From NCBI GenBank assembly GCA_024220505.1, contig JAKZZE010000028.1, positions 735,829-799,828 of the forward strand: DNA of 64,000 bases. Direction: 5' to 3'. This DNA is from Rhizopus arrhizus (Eukaryota > Mucoromycota > Mucoromycetes > Mucorales > Rhizopodaceae). The translations under genes and the position numbers were made by a program. Each line of letters begins with the position of its first letter. Position 1 is the stretch's first letter. This document shows, piece after piece, positions 33,198 through 43,867 of this stretch. The notes beneath the pieces are model-generated. The model worked only from the letters and a program-made list of their open reading frames with translations. It ran no database searches and had not been told where the DNA came from.

Positions 33198-33437
33198 AAT
33201 AAAGAAAAGATAAAAAGAATATAATATTCTGTAATAAAGAAAAGTAAAGTGAAGTGAAGTGAAGTAAAAATAGGGATAAGATATGAGGGTATTTATATGT
33301 TTTTGGATTTTATAATTTTATGTTGTTTTTGGTTTTCAAGCAAGAGTTGATACTCCGTTTTCAAATAGATTGTTACGCAGAAGTTCATTTTCTAACTGGC
33401 GTGGTACAAAAAAATATTTACTGTTTGTCTTCTTTCA
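33198..33437 (-). repeat. LTR-A, right copy, inner part
   Basis: Continues LTR-A after element B and ends ...GTTTGTCTTCTTTCA. Joined with 14784-15010 (one TATAA), it is 467 bp and matches the left copy in reverse orientation. On the minus strand its first three bases, TGA, form the stop codon of the accessory ORF. Confidence 0.85.
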
Positions 33438-34283
33438 GATCCTCCGGGTGGGGAAAAGTTCGTCCTCGAACGTTTGATTATTCTTTAATTTGCGGGTCCA
33501 GTAGTCGCCTTCTTCGATTCTTCTCATAATGTTTGGATTTATTCTTCCATTTGGTATGAGTGATTTCAATTGATTGTATTTTGAGGTAAGGTATCTTTGG
33601 ATACTTCCTGGTTCTTGTGTGGGCTTTTCAAATTTCAAATGACTCCATTCGTTTACTTCTTCGGCGAATTGCTTCATCAATTGTTCTTTTTGTCGGGCAA
33701 GTTTTCTTTCTTGATCAAGAACACATTGGTAATCGAAAAAGGTGTTGGTAAATTTGATTTTATACATTTCAATTGCTTGTTTGGAACTATTAAAGTCCCA
33801 GTCCATTTCTAATTATGCATCTAGGATGCTTTGATCGATAATATTACTTGAAGTTTGAGAGGATTTTATCATGGAGATGGGTGATATAGGCACCACATTG
33901 ATATCAGGGATGGGCTCATCTAGGATTGACAAGCGTTGGGCTTCAACTTGATCTTGGATTTTGTTGGCGCAGTCTACTGCATAATTCCATCTTGTATTAG
34001 CACGATCTCCTTCAACCAGGTAAATTACGTCTTCATCATCTTCACATTCATTTTCTCGAAGAAAATCATCTATGCACACGATCAATGAATTATAACCTTC
34101 GTTCTTGTATAGTTCTTTAAAATAATTTGTATGGATTTCATTTCGATAAGCATCCTTGGATGGAAAATCCTCTTCCTTTGGAGTATAAGAGCGCTTCCAT
34201 GTTACGAACAGCATATCCGATACTCTTGACATATCAGAATTTGAGTCAGAAGCAAGAGAGAGACAGTTAGCAGCAGAGTTCAT
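33435..34283 (-). pseudogene. Accessory ORF of element A (3' of pol position), one in-frame stop
   Basis: About 282 codons from MNSAANCLSLASDS (34283) to DELFPTRRI-stop, the stop being supplied by the LTR. One TAA at 33813-33815 splits it, but the frame is the same on both sides (ILDA-stop-LEMDWD). Recognisable blocks are TPKEEDFPSKDAYRNEI, NYFKELYKNEGYNSL, EEVNEWSHLKFEKP and YLTSKYNQLKSLIPNGR. The same blocks occur in the accessory ORFs at 41538-42275 (element F) and 62413-63861 (element C). There is no signal peptide or membrane segment and no known domain that I recognise. In Ty3/gypsy elements an ORF between integrase and the 3' LTR may be env-like or regulatory; neither is shown here. 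Upstream pol is missing, replaced by a Tc1 at 34343. Confidence 0.75.
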
Positions 34284-34342
34284 TGTTGTTATTATGTTTT
34301 TTTGATTTGATGAATTTGAGAATAATTGATATTGATAGGATA

Positions 34343-36371
34343 CAGTAGCGGACAAAACTGGTGCACAAAACTTTTTTTCAGCTTTTAACTACCATTACCT
34401 GCTCATGGTAATTGCAATAGTCATGAAACTGTACTAGAAGGAGGATATACTAGTCATTGTAATCTATGTATGTTCTAAGCATGACATTGTTAAAACTGAG
34501 CGATAAGCGTGCTTTGAATTTATAAAATCTTATATTTTCTAAAAACCGCAAAAGTGGCTAAAATCTTAGACTTTAGATAATCATCTCATCTCTTGATATT
34601 ATCGGATATTCTTCTTTGCATATGCTAATAATATGCGTGTATATCATTTTCAGTAAAAGAACCCGGCTCTTTAACTATTCTTTTCCAAAGATCATCGACC
34701 CTTTTTGATCTAGTGTCGTATCATCATACCTTTGCCATCAATTGCCACCTGGCATGCTTAAGCGGACTTAGGCCGGGATTAGTGGCGGCTAAACTTGTAG
34801 CACAGAAGCGCTGTTATCAAATATTGAGTTTGTGACATGCGTCGACTTGTGCCTTGTGTCATTGTCATACTGAAACGAGAGATTACGACGTTTTAGACCA
34901 CTATACGCTAGGCTTTTGTGGTATGAAGTAAGCGAAATATATGTGTATATTTATGAGTTCATTATACCATCATATACTTGACACACATATTCCGGTCCTC
35001 AATATCTAATACAGCCTTAAAACATAACAGAGCAGCCAGCATGCTTCATTGTTTGATCACCGTGAAAAAATCGCTCAGGTTGCTCGACTTGCTTTCAATA
35101 TTAGTGTATACTATCTGCATCCATAATGTTCATATTTGTTTCATTGCTAAAGATAGCAGACTTCCAGCCCTCTATTGTATACAATGGCTCGTCGTGATAC
35201 CACATTCATCGCTTTTTCCGGCTAATACAGCTGATGAAATTCTTCGATTCCTTACTTCCAGACTCAAAATCTAGCTTCCTACAGTGCCTTCAGACTGACA
35301 ATTTGCTAATACTGTATCTTAAGGTCCTCAAAATGTGCTGAGCATCGGAAAATGTGTAACGGACCTTGTCCAAGCTTTAGGTTGATGATTGAGCTAGTAA
35401 CTTTTCAGACTAAAAGCGGGAGACCTTCATGATCACAAGACATTAAGTTTCTTTCTTCCCTCTTTCTCCTGTTGATTGTCCATTTAGAGATTCTTGTTAT
35501 TCTAGAAATATCTGTTGTCGTACGAACTAAGTGTATTCGAGATCTCAGAGTTTCGTTTTTACAGTTGCTTATTTTCTTAAACATATAAGGCTAGTACTTT
35601 GTCATAGTAAATAGGGTAAAAACAAAAGGGGGGATTCAATAGGAAATACAAAATAACTACGGTTTTATATATTTTTTAAGAGCTACTAAAATTCACTAAT
35701 ATGCGGTGAAATCTGAAAGCAAACGGGAGAGATATGGGGAAAATCGAAAGAAGGCTAGACAAGCACTGTGGTATTTACACATATAATAAAGTAATACTGT
35801 AAATTACTACGAACAATGATCATCCAAATTAGGAATATCGGACATTGTATTATGCCACGTCAAATAAAATCATATCCCGATCCACTCCAGAATATTCTAA
35901 CAAGTTCCTGAATCAGGATTAATAATTACTTCTTGATAAAAGATGTTAAACAATACCAATCATATAATTAACGCATCGTCTAATATCGATTAATAATCAA
36001 TAATCATATACTGTGAATACTATTATTTAGCCGTGGATAGAAAAGTATAAATACCCTCATATTTTTAACTTGAATAAAGGACAATCTACTTTGAGTCTCA
36101 CTTATTTTTATATTTGTTGATTGACTTAGTACTTTTTTATATTATAAACCCTAAATATCACAAGCACCACATTTTTGGCGAAAATTGAAATATGCAAAAA
36201 ATCACTAAAAATGACCTTATGCCTGAGGGATGTCCGGTACAGTTCCGGTTTACGTAACATAATGTATATTTTGGACTGTCTTTCAGATGGTATATGCCAC
36301 AAAAGTCGCAGACATATGGCGGAGATACAATGTTGATTTTAATTTTTGTGCACCAGTTTTGTCCGCTACTG
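34343..36371 (-). mobile_element. Degenerate Tc1/mariner element with 30-bp inverted repeats
   Basis: The termini CAGTAGCGGACAAAACTGG and the exact inverse at 36371 match for about 28-30 bp and are flanked by TA. Transposase text survives only in pieces on the minus strand; for example a YDNDTRHKS-like segment near 34870 corresponds to HDNDPKHKS. The rest is full of stops. A solo LTR (35767-36162) inserted later. The element replaced or interrupted the internal region of element A just upstream of its accessory ORF. Confidence 0.85.
35767..36162 (+). repeat. Solo LTR with intact target duplication
   Basis: A 396-bp sequence TGTGGTATTTACAC...CCTAAATATCACA with AGCAC on both sides (35762-35766 and 36163-36167). 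It contains a TATA box (AAGTATAAATACCC, about 36040) and TTGAATAAAGG, followed by GAGTCTCAC, a layout like LTR-B. No other copy lies in this window. It formed by recombination between the LTRs of a complete element. Confidence 0.75.
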
Positions 36372-36373
36372 TA

Positions 36374-39308
36374 CTTCAAGGGACTTCTTGTTCTTGATGT
36401 TAAGTAAAATAAAAGAAAAACAAAAGAGATTTACTTTGTATGATATTTATTCAAATAATCAAAAAGTAAAGTAAATAAAGTAAAGTAAAACAAAAGTTAA
36501 GAGTGAAGTAAGTAAGTAAGTCAGTCTTGATTGCTGTTAAAATGTCGAGGTATTTATATGTTTTTTGAGTTTTCTGATTATCTGTTGTTTTTGGTTTTCA
36601 GTGTGGAAAATTTTTGTATGAATCTACATAGCCATCTGAATTCAGACACTGTCTGTATTCATACAGCTTTCTGTATTCATACAGTTGTCTGTATTCATTC
36701 AATTCTTGTGGTACAATTTTTTAATATTTTCCCATTGTGTGTGTTACACTATTATTATTTCTTTGACAATGGTTGTTAAAATAACTTAAGTTATTTTAAC
36801 AATCCATGTCGGAGTTGGTTTGCGTTTCATCCAAAAAGCGATCATTCTCACACTGGATTTGAATTAGTTGGAGAGAGAAAAGTCAAATGCTGCTGTGAGA
36901 TTGTTAGGCTTTCGGGTTTAAGTAGGTTTGATATAAGTTTTTGAGACAAAGTTTTGGTAATTGAATAAGGTATTGGATAAAGTAATATCCAAAAAGAGTA
37001 GATAATTTGAGTTGTAAGTTCGCTTGAGTAGAGTGACCACCAGATCTTGTTAAGTAGATCAGTCTGAATTGAATAAAAGTAAAATAAACAGATGAAAGAT
37101 AAAAGATAAAATAAAAAAGAGATTACAATGAAGTATATGATTCAAGGGATTATTGATTCTTCCTATTTATAAAATAAAAGAAGTATTTTGTTTCAAAGGA
37201 GATTTATTTGGATAAGGTAAGATAATAATAATAATAATTCTTGATAAATTGTTGATATTTATATGTTTTTGGTTTTCTTGATTTTGTGATGTTTTTAGAT
37301 TTTTGTGTTTTCCTTTGAATTGTGAATTTAGTTGAGTTGTAATATATTTTTCTTTTACTAGTTCGCTTGAGTGTGTTGAGTTGAGGTTTAAATAAACAGA
37401 TTTAAGTTGTAATTGGTATAATAATTGCTTTTATATGAGTTGGATTGGCTTGATTCGCTTGTTATAGTGACCACCAGATCTTATAAAGTAGATTAAACTG
37501 TTTTAGTTAAGGTAGAATAAAAATAAAAAGATAAAGTAAAATAAAAAAGGGGATTTACAATGAAGTATAATAGCTTCAAGGGACTTCTTGTTCTTGATGT
37601 TAAATAAAATAAGAGATAGTTTGCCTCTTTAAAAGAATATTTATTTGATAAAAAGAAAAAGTAAAAATAAAATAAGAGAGAAGTTAGGAAGTTAGAAGTG
37701 AAGTAATATTTTTGAGATTATTATGTGAGGTTATTTATATGTTTTTGGGTTTTATGATTTTGTTCTGTTTTTGGTATTTTGAATGGTTGTTATAACATAA
37801 GAGGTGGTTGTTGTAAACTGCAAGGCGTTCGTTATAAACTGCAACGATTTAAATTCCGACGTTTCATTCTTGTTTGTTACAGTGTAATAGCTTGTTTTCT
37901 ATTTAGGCCTTGTGTATTTATGAGAGTTTAGAGTGATTTTGAATATAAAGTAAAGTTATATTTGGGTATTTTCTTGATAGGAGTGACCACCAGATCTTGT
38001 TTTTAAAGTAGATCAGTCTTGATGTAAAGATAATAATAGCTTGATGTGTGATTTAATAGAGTTACAATGAAGATATTTGGCTTCAAGGGACTTGACTTAT
38101 TCTTGCTATTTAGTAAAATAATAATAATAAAAGAGATTTGCTTTTAATGATCTTTATTTAAGAATAAAAGTAGTAAAGTATGTCAGAAGTAAATAAAATA
38201 ACTGTTTTTATAGTTTTTATGAATTTTTAATATGCTTTAAATTTAAAGCATGCCTTGATTTTAATGCACCTTTCAATTTTCAATCTTGCATTAATTTTTA
38301 TGTACTGTTATTTTTGTAACCTTGTGGGTTTATTGAGTGCTTTATATAGAAGTTTTTCTTGAAATTTCAAAGTAAGGTACTGTAGTGACCACCAGATCTT
38401 TTATGTAAGATCAAATATAAGTAAATAAAATGTAAAGATAAAATAAAGGGATCAGGAACTTTTTATGAGAAGGTTGCCTGTTTATTGAATAAAATATATA
38501 ATAAAATATATGAGTAGAACTGTACTGTCCTTTTTCTTTGACTAAATGGTTGGGATATTTATATGCTGTAATTTTTTTTTTTTTCTTTTTGACTTTTTCA
38601 TTTTTTTGACTTTTTTCATTTTTTTGACTTTTTTCATTTTCTTGACTTTTTTCATTTTTTAGCTTCTTTGTTACAGTACTGTAACTTGTTAGTACTTGGG
38701 ATTTGGATTGTGTTAAAGTGTTGTAGATTTGTTTAATTTGAAGTTTGAAGCCTTGAATGACTTGAGTTTGATTAACTTGATTGAACGTTTAACAGTTCTT
38801 TTGATATAGTAATTTGGTTTTAAGTAGTGACCACCAGATCTTTATAGATCAATAAGGTTAGGAGTAAGATTGTTTAATAAAAGATAAAAATAAAAGGGAT
38901 CTTTCTTGATTCGTGATAATTCAGGTATCAGATCAGAAAGAATAAGTAAAAATAAAAAGAAAAGAAAAGGTGTTTGTGACCCAATAAGAAACAATTGCTT
39001 TTAAGCGCAAGAAGATTTTGTTTATTGAATGTCTGTTATTTTGTTCAAAATATTCATCTTATTTATATAAAAAATATGGGGTGTCTTTTGTCTCTTGTCC
39101 TGAACTGTAAATTAAAGTTCATGTTCTTCATCCAAACTGTAATTGTACATGTTTGTATCGGGGACTAAATCATTGTTCGTGTTACAGTACCTTCGGGTCA
39201 AAAATTAAAGTCTGCATCTTTACAACAGAGTTATTCAATTTCATTGAGTTTATCAAAAATATTGAGGACATGAACTTAGTTCAGGTCCGAACTTTCTTCG
39301 TCAAGTGG
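36374..39308 (-). repeat. Head-to-tail array of LTR-like units
   Basis: Six units share GTGACCACCAGATCT (starting near 37032, 37469, 37982, 38383, 38827, and a further unit carrying 39449 inside LTR-F). Each is followed about 70 bp later by an ACAATGAAG...TTCAAGGGACTT block, then A/T-rich AAATAAAAGA text and ATTTATATG-TTTTTGG. The first unit (36374-36894) matches LTR-C internally. A TGTGAGATTG start, as in LTR-C, lies at 36895. No gag or pol lies between units. Units are 400-600 bp and diverged. Minor repeats lie inside: TTGACTTTTTTCATTTT in four copies at 38588-38660, and TGTCTGTATTCATACAG-like copies at 36645-36700. Confidence 0.75.
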
Positions 39309-39702
39309 TGTAATTTTTCTTGTGATAGGTATTGTTTCGTTTAAATGGCCTTAAGAGTTTAGAAATAATTTGACTTTTCTTTGAAGTGTAAAAGAATTTG
39401 AGATCAAAAGCTTGTTTTTATGTTGATAAATTTGGTTTGCTTGTAGTAAGTGACCACCAGATCTTGTATTGTAGATCAAACAGTAAAAAGTAATAAGAGT
39501 TTTCTTGATAAGAGAATATAAGATTGATACGATGAAGATAATTTGACTTCAAAGGACTTGACTTGATGTATATGTAGGGGATCAGAAAGATTTTAAATGT
39601 AGATCCTTGAAGATATTCTTTTTATTTTATGTTAAAGTAAAATATGTCAAAAGTAAAAAGTAAGTTATATCAAAAGTAAGTATATATCGAAAAGTAAGTA
39701 TA

Positions 39703-41375
39703 CAGTGGGTGGACTAATTGTCCCAGTGTTTCAACATTTTTCACGTTTGACACTGTAACTCGACCAATTCTTAGGCTATGTGACTAGTTTTACGCTCATT
39801 AGAAAGGTCGCACTTCGTGCTACATAATAACAAAGAGCTGGCGTTTGGAGATTACACAGTCTGAGTTAATCAGCAATAGAAAAAAAACACCGCACTGGGA
39901 CAATTTTTCCGCTATCTGCTTATTTTGCAATGTGTTCTAAACATCGCCTTCTTATCAATCAGAAATCACCGGAACTAATATACAAGTCTTATCTATGATA
40001 ATCTATGACTCATATCTTTAATGTAAAGTATAAATAGCTTTATTTTATTCTTTTTTTTTTTACATTATTCTTAGTCTCTTTATATACTGCACTTCTTACG
40101 ACTTTGTCCCGCATCAAATGACTCCTACTATCAGCAAATCTGTTCAGAAACAAATCCAAATGCTTTTGGCTAGTAATATGACATATGAACAAGTTATGGA
40201 ACGCATTCCCGGATTGAAAAAGTCAACTTCAGGTAGGTACGCGAACAAGTTTTTTCCAAACCGAATGAAGGCAGCCCCTGGTAGAAGAGCAACTGTTGGT
40301 GAAACTACCAAGTCATACATTCGTAGACAAGTAATAAAGGGTGAATTCAAGACAGCCAAAGTAGTACATCAATATCTGAATGGTTTGGGATATACTATTG
40401 GTTATTCTGGAGTCTTGAAGCTTCTTAAAAGTATGAACTTCAGAGCTAAAATCAAAGCGAAGAAGCCTCTGCTCAGTAAACAGCACAAGGAACGACGTTT
40501 AGCATGGGCTATGGCCCACAAAGACTGGACAACCGATGACTGGAGGCGTATGGTGTTTAGTGATGAGACTAAAGTCAATGTTTTCGGATCAGACGGTTGC
40601 AAGTATTACTGGAGTCGACCAGACGATGTATTGCAGCCTCATCACTTAGACCTTACAGTTAAAGACGGCCAAGGAAGTGTCATGGTATGGGGTTGTATTA
40701 CTTATGATGGCCCTGGGTATGCTTGTTGGATACATGATGGAACTATGAAAGCTGTGGATTATGTAAATATCTTGGAAACTACACTTATGGACAGCCTAAA
40801 GTACTATGGATACAATCCTGAGGATATCTATTTTGAACAAGATAAGGATCCCAAGCACACTTCGAAGCTTGCTAAGCAATGGTTTGTGGATAATAACTTC
40901 AAGAGTGATCATATCTTTAGCTGGACAGCCCAAATACTCAATTTAAATCCAACTGAACACGTATGGCATCACCCTAAACTCAAGCAGAGCGTATATGACA
41001 CTAAGGCTAAAGGAGTACATGAGTTATGGGAAAGAATCGAAAAAGAATGGAATACTTTTACAGTGGATGAGTGTAGAAGATATATAGATAGCATGCCGGA
41101 TCGTTGTAAAGCAGTTATTAGTGCTAAAGGGGGACATACCCGTTATTAAATAAAATTTATGTTCAAGCGGAAAAATTGTCCCAGTGCGGTGTTTTTTTCT
41201 ATTGCTGATTAACTCAGACTGTGTAATCTCCAAACGCCAGCTCTTTGTTATTATGTAGCACGAAGTGCGACCTTTCTAATGAGCATAAAACTAGTCACAT
41301 AGCCTAAGAATTGGTCGAGTTACAGTGTCAAACGTGAAAAATGTTGAAACACTGGGACAATTAGTCCACCCACTG
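39703..41375 (+). mobile_element. Complete Tc1-like element with about 210-bp inverted repeats
   Basis: CAGTGGGTGGACTAATTGTC at the left and its inverse at the right, flanked by TA (39701-39702, 41376-41377). The inverted repeats cover about 39703-39913 and 41166-41375, and each ends internally with CACTGGGACAATTTTTCCGC-type text. It sits in a tandem AAAGTAAGTATATATCG-like repeat of LTR-F. Confidence 0.95.
40118..41149 (+). CDS. Tc1-like transposase, 343 residues, full length
   Basis: A full-length open frame. The N-terminal helix-turn-helix pair (residues about 1-110) includes SKSVQKQIQMLLASNMTYEQ and VLKLLKSMNFRAKIK. The catalytic core has FSDETKVNVFGSDGCKYYW (first D, about 149), YFEQDKDPKHTSKLAK (second D, about 242) and TAQILNLNPTEHVWHHPK (E, about 284). 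Two conserved spots are altered relative to the common family text seen in the copy at 13373: QDKDPKH in place of HDNDPKH, and TAQILNLNPTE in place of PAQSPDLNPIE. The acidic triad is kept. Length is normal. It may be expressed but weakened. The gene fills the space between the inverted repeats. Confidence 0.95.
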   Translation: MTPTISKSVQKQIQMLLASNMTYEQVMERIPGLKKSTSGRYANKFFPNRMKAAPGRRATVGETTKSYIRRQVIKGEFKTAKVVHQYLNGLGYTIGYSGVLKLLKSMNFRAKIKAKKPLLSKQHKERRLAWAMAHKDWTTDDWRRMVFSDETKVNVFGSDGCKYYWSRPDDVLQPHHLDLTVKDGQGSVMVWGCITYDGPGYACWIHDGTMKAVDYVNILETTLMDSLKYYGYNPEDIYFEQDKDPKHTSKLAKQWFVDNNFKSDHIFSWTAQILNLNPTEHVWHHPKLKQSVYDTKAKGVHELWERIEKEWNTFTVDECRRYIDSMPDRCKAVISAKGGHTRY

Positions 41376-41537
41376 TATATCAAAAAGTAAGTATATATCG
41401 AAAAGTAAAAGGATAAAAGGATATTTATATGATTGTCATTTTTTTGTGTTTTTCTATTTTTGAACTTTTTTTTTTGTTTATCTTCAGGGACTGATGTCCC
41501 TCCTAGGACTGAGGTCCCTCCTACGACTAAGTCCCTC

Positions 41538-42275
41538 TTAGGACTGAGTCCCTTCTTCCGCAAAAGTTACACCAACTGCGTCACAGATCCCCCCACCAAG
41601 AGAAGAACCGACCTCGGTTTGAGACATTATCTGACCCCATTGATCGTGATTTTTCATTTTGGTAACAAGAGTGCGGTAGACGGTGCAATTGGGAAGAATA
41701 GTCTTGAGTTGATTATATTTTGCTGTATCATATAAATAAATATCACGTTGATTGTTTTCAGGTTTTTTGAACTTCAAGTGAGCCCATTCAGTTACATTTT
41801 GTGCAAAGTTATTAGCCACAATTTCTTTTTGACGATTAATCATTGTTTGTTGTTCTAATAATGAACGATACTGTTCATAATACTCAGCCATACATAATTC
41901 ATAAAACCATGAATCGTCAGTAATGCTATGGTTGTTTTGAATCATAGGCCCATCCAAGATAACCTCATTGTTTTCTTCTTCACTTCCTTCTTCATCAACC
42001 ATGCTTGCCTCTTGCTGTTCCATGATTTCGGATTCGATTCGAGTAATTGTACTTGCGATGAACTGATACTTGCTCACAGTTAGTCCATCAACTTGATATG
42101 TATAGTTTTTATATTGATTTTCATAAAAGATCAGGAAGTTGTCTAAAGCTTGACAAGCAGCCTCGATTCCTTGTTCGATGTATTGCTTCTTGACATAGTT
42201 CTCAACTGTGTCCAAGTAGACAGGTCCTTGAGTATTGGCAGCAGAGTTTTCTTGTACTTCTTGAATGTTGCTCAT
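41538..42275 (-). CDS. Accessory ORF of element F, 245 residues, unknown function
   Basis: Starts MSNIQEVQENSAAN at 42275 (an in-frame ATG at 42317 gives 14 more residues). It lies 75 bp downstream of the integrase stop. Blocks are VENYVKKQYIEQGIEAAC, an acidic DEEGSEEENNE, ITDDSWFYELCMAEYYEQY, NVTEWAHLKFKKP and YDTAKYNQLKTILPNC. The frame crosses the polypurine tract (LGGGI) and ends inside the 3' LTR (FAEEGTQS), so about 15 C-terminal residues are LTR-encoded. It shares NSAAN, EW-HLKF-KP and KYNQLK blocks with the ORFs of elements A and C. No signal peptide, membrane segment or known fold is evident. It is the only copy without a stop or shift. Confidence 0.8.
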   Translation of the reverse strand: MSNIQEVQENSAANTQGPVYLDTVENYVKKQYIEQGIEAACQALDNFLIFYENQYKNYTYQVDGLTVSKYQFIASTITRIESEIMEQQEASMVDEEGSEEENNEVILDGPMIQNNHSITDDSWFYELCMAEYYEQYRSLLEQQTMINRQKEIVANNFAQNVTEWAHLKFKKPENNQRDIYLYDTAKYNQLKTILPNCTVYRTLVTKMKNHDQWGQIMSQTEVGSSLGGGICDAVGVTFAEEGTQS

Positions 42276-42350
42276 TTTGTTTAAATATTTGATATAATAA
42301 TTCTCTTTTTTTTTCATTGATATATATATTTTTTTTTTGTATGTGTGACT

Positions 42351-43697
42351 TTAATGAAGAAGTTCTTGCGTTTCAGTATCCATTTGGTGTACAAGAATTC
42401 GCTCATTTTCCATGATCCATTGCGTCTTGGGGAGCAAATATGCTTTCAATCGATTCCCATGTACTCTTCTTAATTTGGTATCCCGGATGTCTGCACTCTT
42501 GATGTGATACGTGCCTTTTCCCAATATATGTTGTATGATGAATGGACCTTCCCATTTGTCTTGCAATTTTCCTGACCAAGAGGTGGACATATAGTCTTTA
42601 AACACTAATACTAGTTCACCTATCTTGAAAGGAGGTTTCAATTCTTTACTCTGGTCTAATATCTTTTTCTCTATAGCTTTCTTTTGAGCATTTTGAGTTT
42701 GCTTGATGGCTTGAGTAGCTTGTTCACGGATTCTATTCAAGTTATGTATTTGATGTGTTGTCCTGTGCCACAGCTTTGCTTCAAATTTGGGAGAATTTTT
42801 CTCATACAAGTGGTGATCTAGGTCAAAAGGTGTTCTGGGTTCGTAACCATAGATTAAGAAAAAAGGAGAATGTTTGGTTGTAGCTTGCTTGATTGATCGA
42901 TAGGCAAACAATGTCGCAGGTAAATAAGTATCCCAGTCTAATTTTTCTTCATAAGAACGCCTTTGTAATATTTGTCCAAGTGTTCGGTTGAACCGTTCTA
43001 TTAGGCCATTGCTTTGTGGATTGTAAGGTGTTGTGGTTTTGTGTATTATGTTGTAATTTCTGCACACCTGTCGGATGAGATCGCTTAGAAAGGGTTTACC
43101 GTTATCTGACACCATGATCGTTGGGCATCCATGCCTGCAGATAATGTCTTCATAAACAAACAAAGCTATTTCTGATGCATTTTGAAATCGTAAGGGTCTC
43201 GCTTCCACATATTTTGTGAGATAATCTATAGCAGCAATAATATATCTATGTCCTGATCTTGATGTTTGTACATGTTTCACATCCAAGGCAACCCGATCAA
43301 ATGGTTTTGCTGAAACTGCTACGGGATATAATTCTTCTTTCAATGTTTTCTTCCCATGCATTTGGCATCTGTAACATTTCTTGACATAATTCATAATATC
43401 CTGAGACATATTATCCCAGTAGTAACGAGATGATATCTTGTGCAGTGTATTATTGTAAGCCAGGTGACCACCCAATGGATGTTGATGGTATGCGTACATG
43501 ATTTCTTCTGCTTCTTTTTTATTTAATACTTTTCTGATGATCCCATTCTCAGTATTTTATCTGTATAAGATGTCTCGGTAGATTGTAAACTTGTTCGCTT
43601 CTTTCTTGAGGTACTTCTTCATTCTAGAAGTTGTGTCTTCAGCTATTTTCATTGTTTGTAGATATTGTGTCAATTGATCGATTTTGTATTGTTCCAT
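42351..43697 (-). pseudogene. Element F integrase, one in-frame stop near its N-terminus
   Basis: The open part starts MYAYHQHPLGGHLAYN (43499) with the HHCC finger (HQHPLGGH...CYRCQMHG). The core has VALDVKHVQTSRSGHRY, MVSDNGKPFLSD and NPQSNGLIERFNRTLGQIL (D, D, E). A C-terminal region follows with KIGELVLVFKDYMSTSW and WEGPFIIQHILGKGTY. There is no chromodomain. In the same frame, a plausible N-terminus starts MEQYKIDQLTQYLQ at 43697 but is interrupted by TAA at 43557-43559. A 15-nt purine run lies just upstream of it. Integrase inserts the cDNA; this copy is probably a minimal pseudogene or needs readthrough. Confidence 0.85.
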
Positions 43698-43788
43698 GTT
43701 GCTTATTGTTTGAAGTAGGTGTATTGTTTCAGATTTTTTTTTTTTTATATACTGTTTTTGTAAGGTTTTATGGATTTTGTTTCAACTA

Positions 43789-43803
43789 CCCCTCCCTTCC
43801 TCC
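43789..43803 (-). promoter_or_regulatory. Candidate central polypurine tract in element F
   Basis: On the minus strand the run GGAGGAAGGGAGGGG lies in the non-coding gap between RNase H and integrase. Internal purine tracts in pol can prime a second plus strand in some retroelements. Here the role is inferred only from composition and position. Confidence 0.4.
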
Positions 43804-43867
43804 ATGTAGTTTTGATAAGATATATAGATTGGTATTGTTATTTGTTTGTCTTCATTGTTGTGTATCT

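Larger units (their letters stand above)
39309..41585 (-). repeat. 3' LTR of element F, with a Tc1 inside
   Basis: Reads TGTAATTTTTCTTG...GCGTCACA on the plus strand; without the Tc1 (39703-41375) it is 602 bp. It is flanked on the left by GTGG (39305-39308), repeated at 50507-50510. The polypurine tract GGTGGGGGGATC lies at 41586-41597 on the minus strand. The LTR contains AAGTGACCACCAGATCTTG 140 bp from one end and repeated GGGACTGATGTCCC-type motifs at 41487-41550. It looks identical to the 5' LTR. Confidence 0.9.

Noticed and set aside
36531..36779. 82-codon frame rich in Cys, His and Phe
   Set aside because: It lies inside an LTR-like array unit and covers a CTGTATTCATACAG-type repeat; not a protein.
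36374..39308. CRISPR-like array
   Set aside because: The repeats are 400-600 bp LTR-like units in a eukaryotic, transposon-rich context; there are no short direct repeats with unique spacers.
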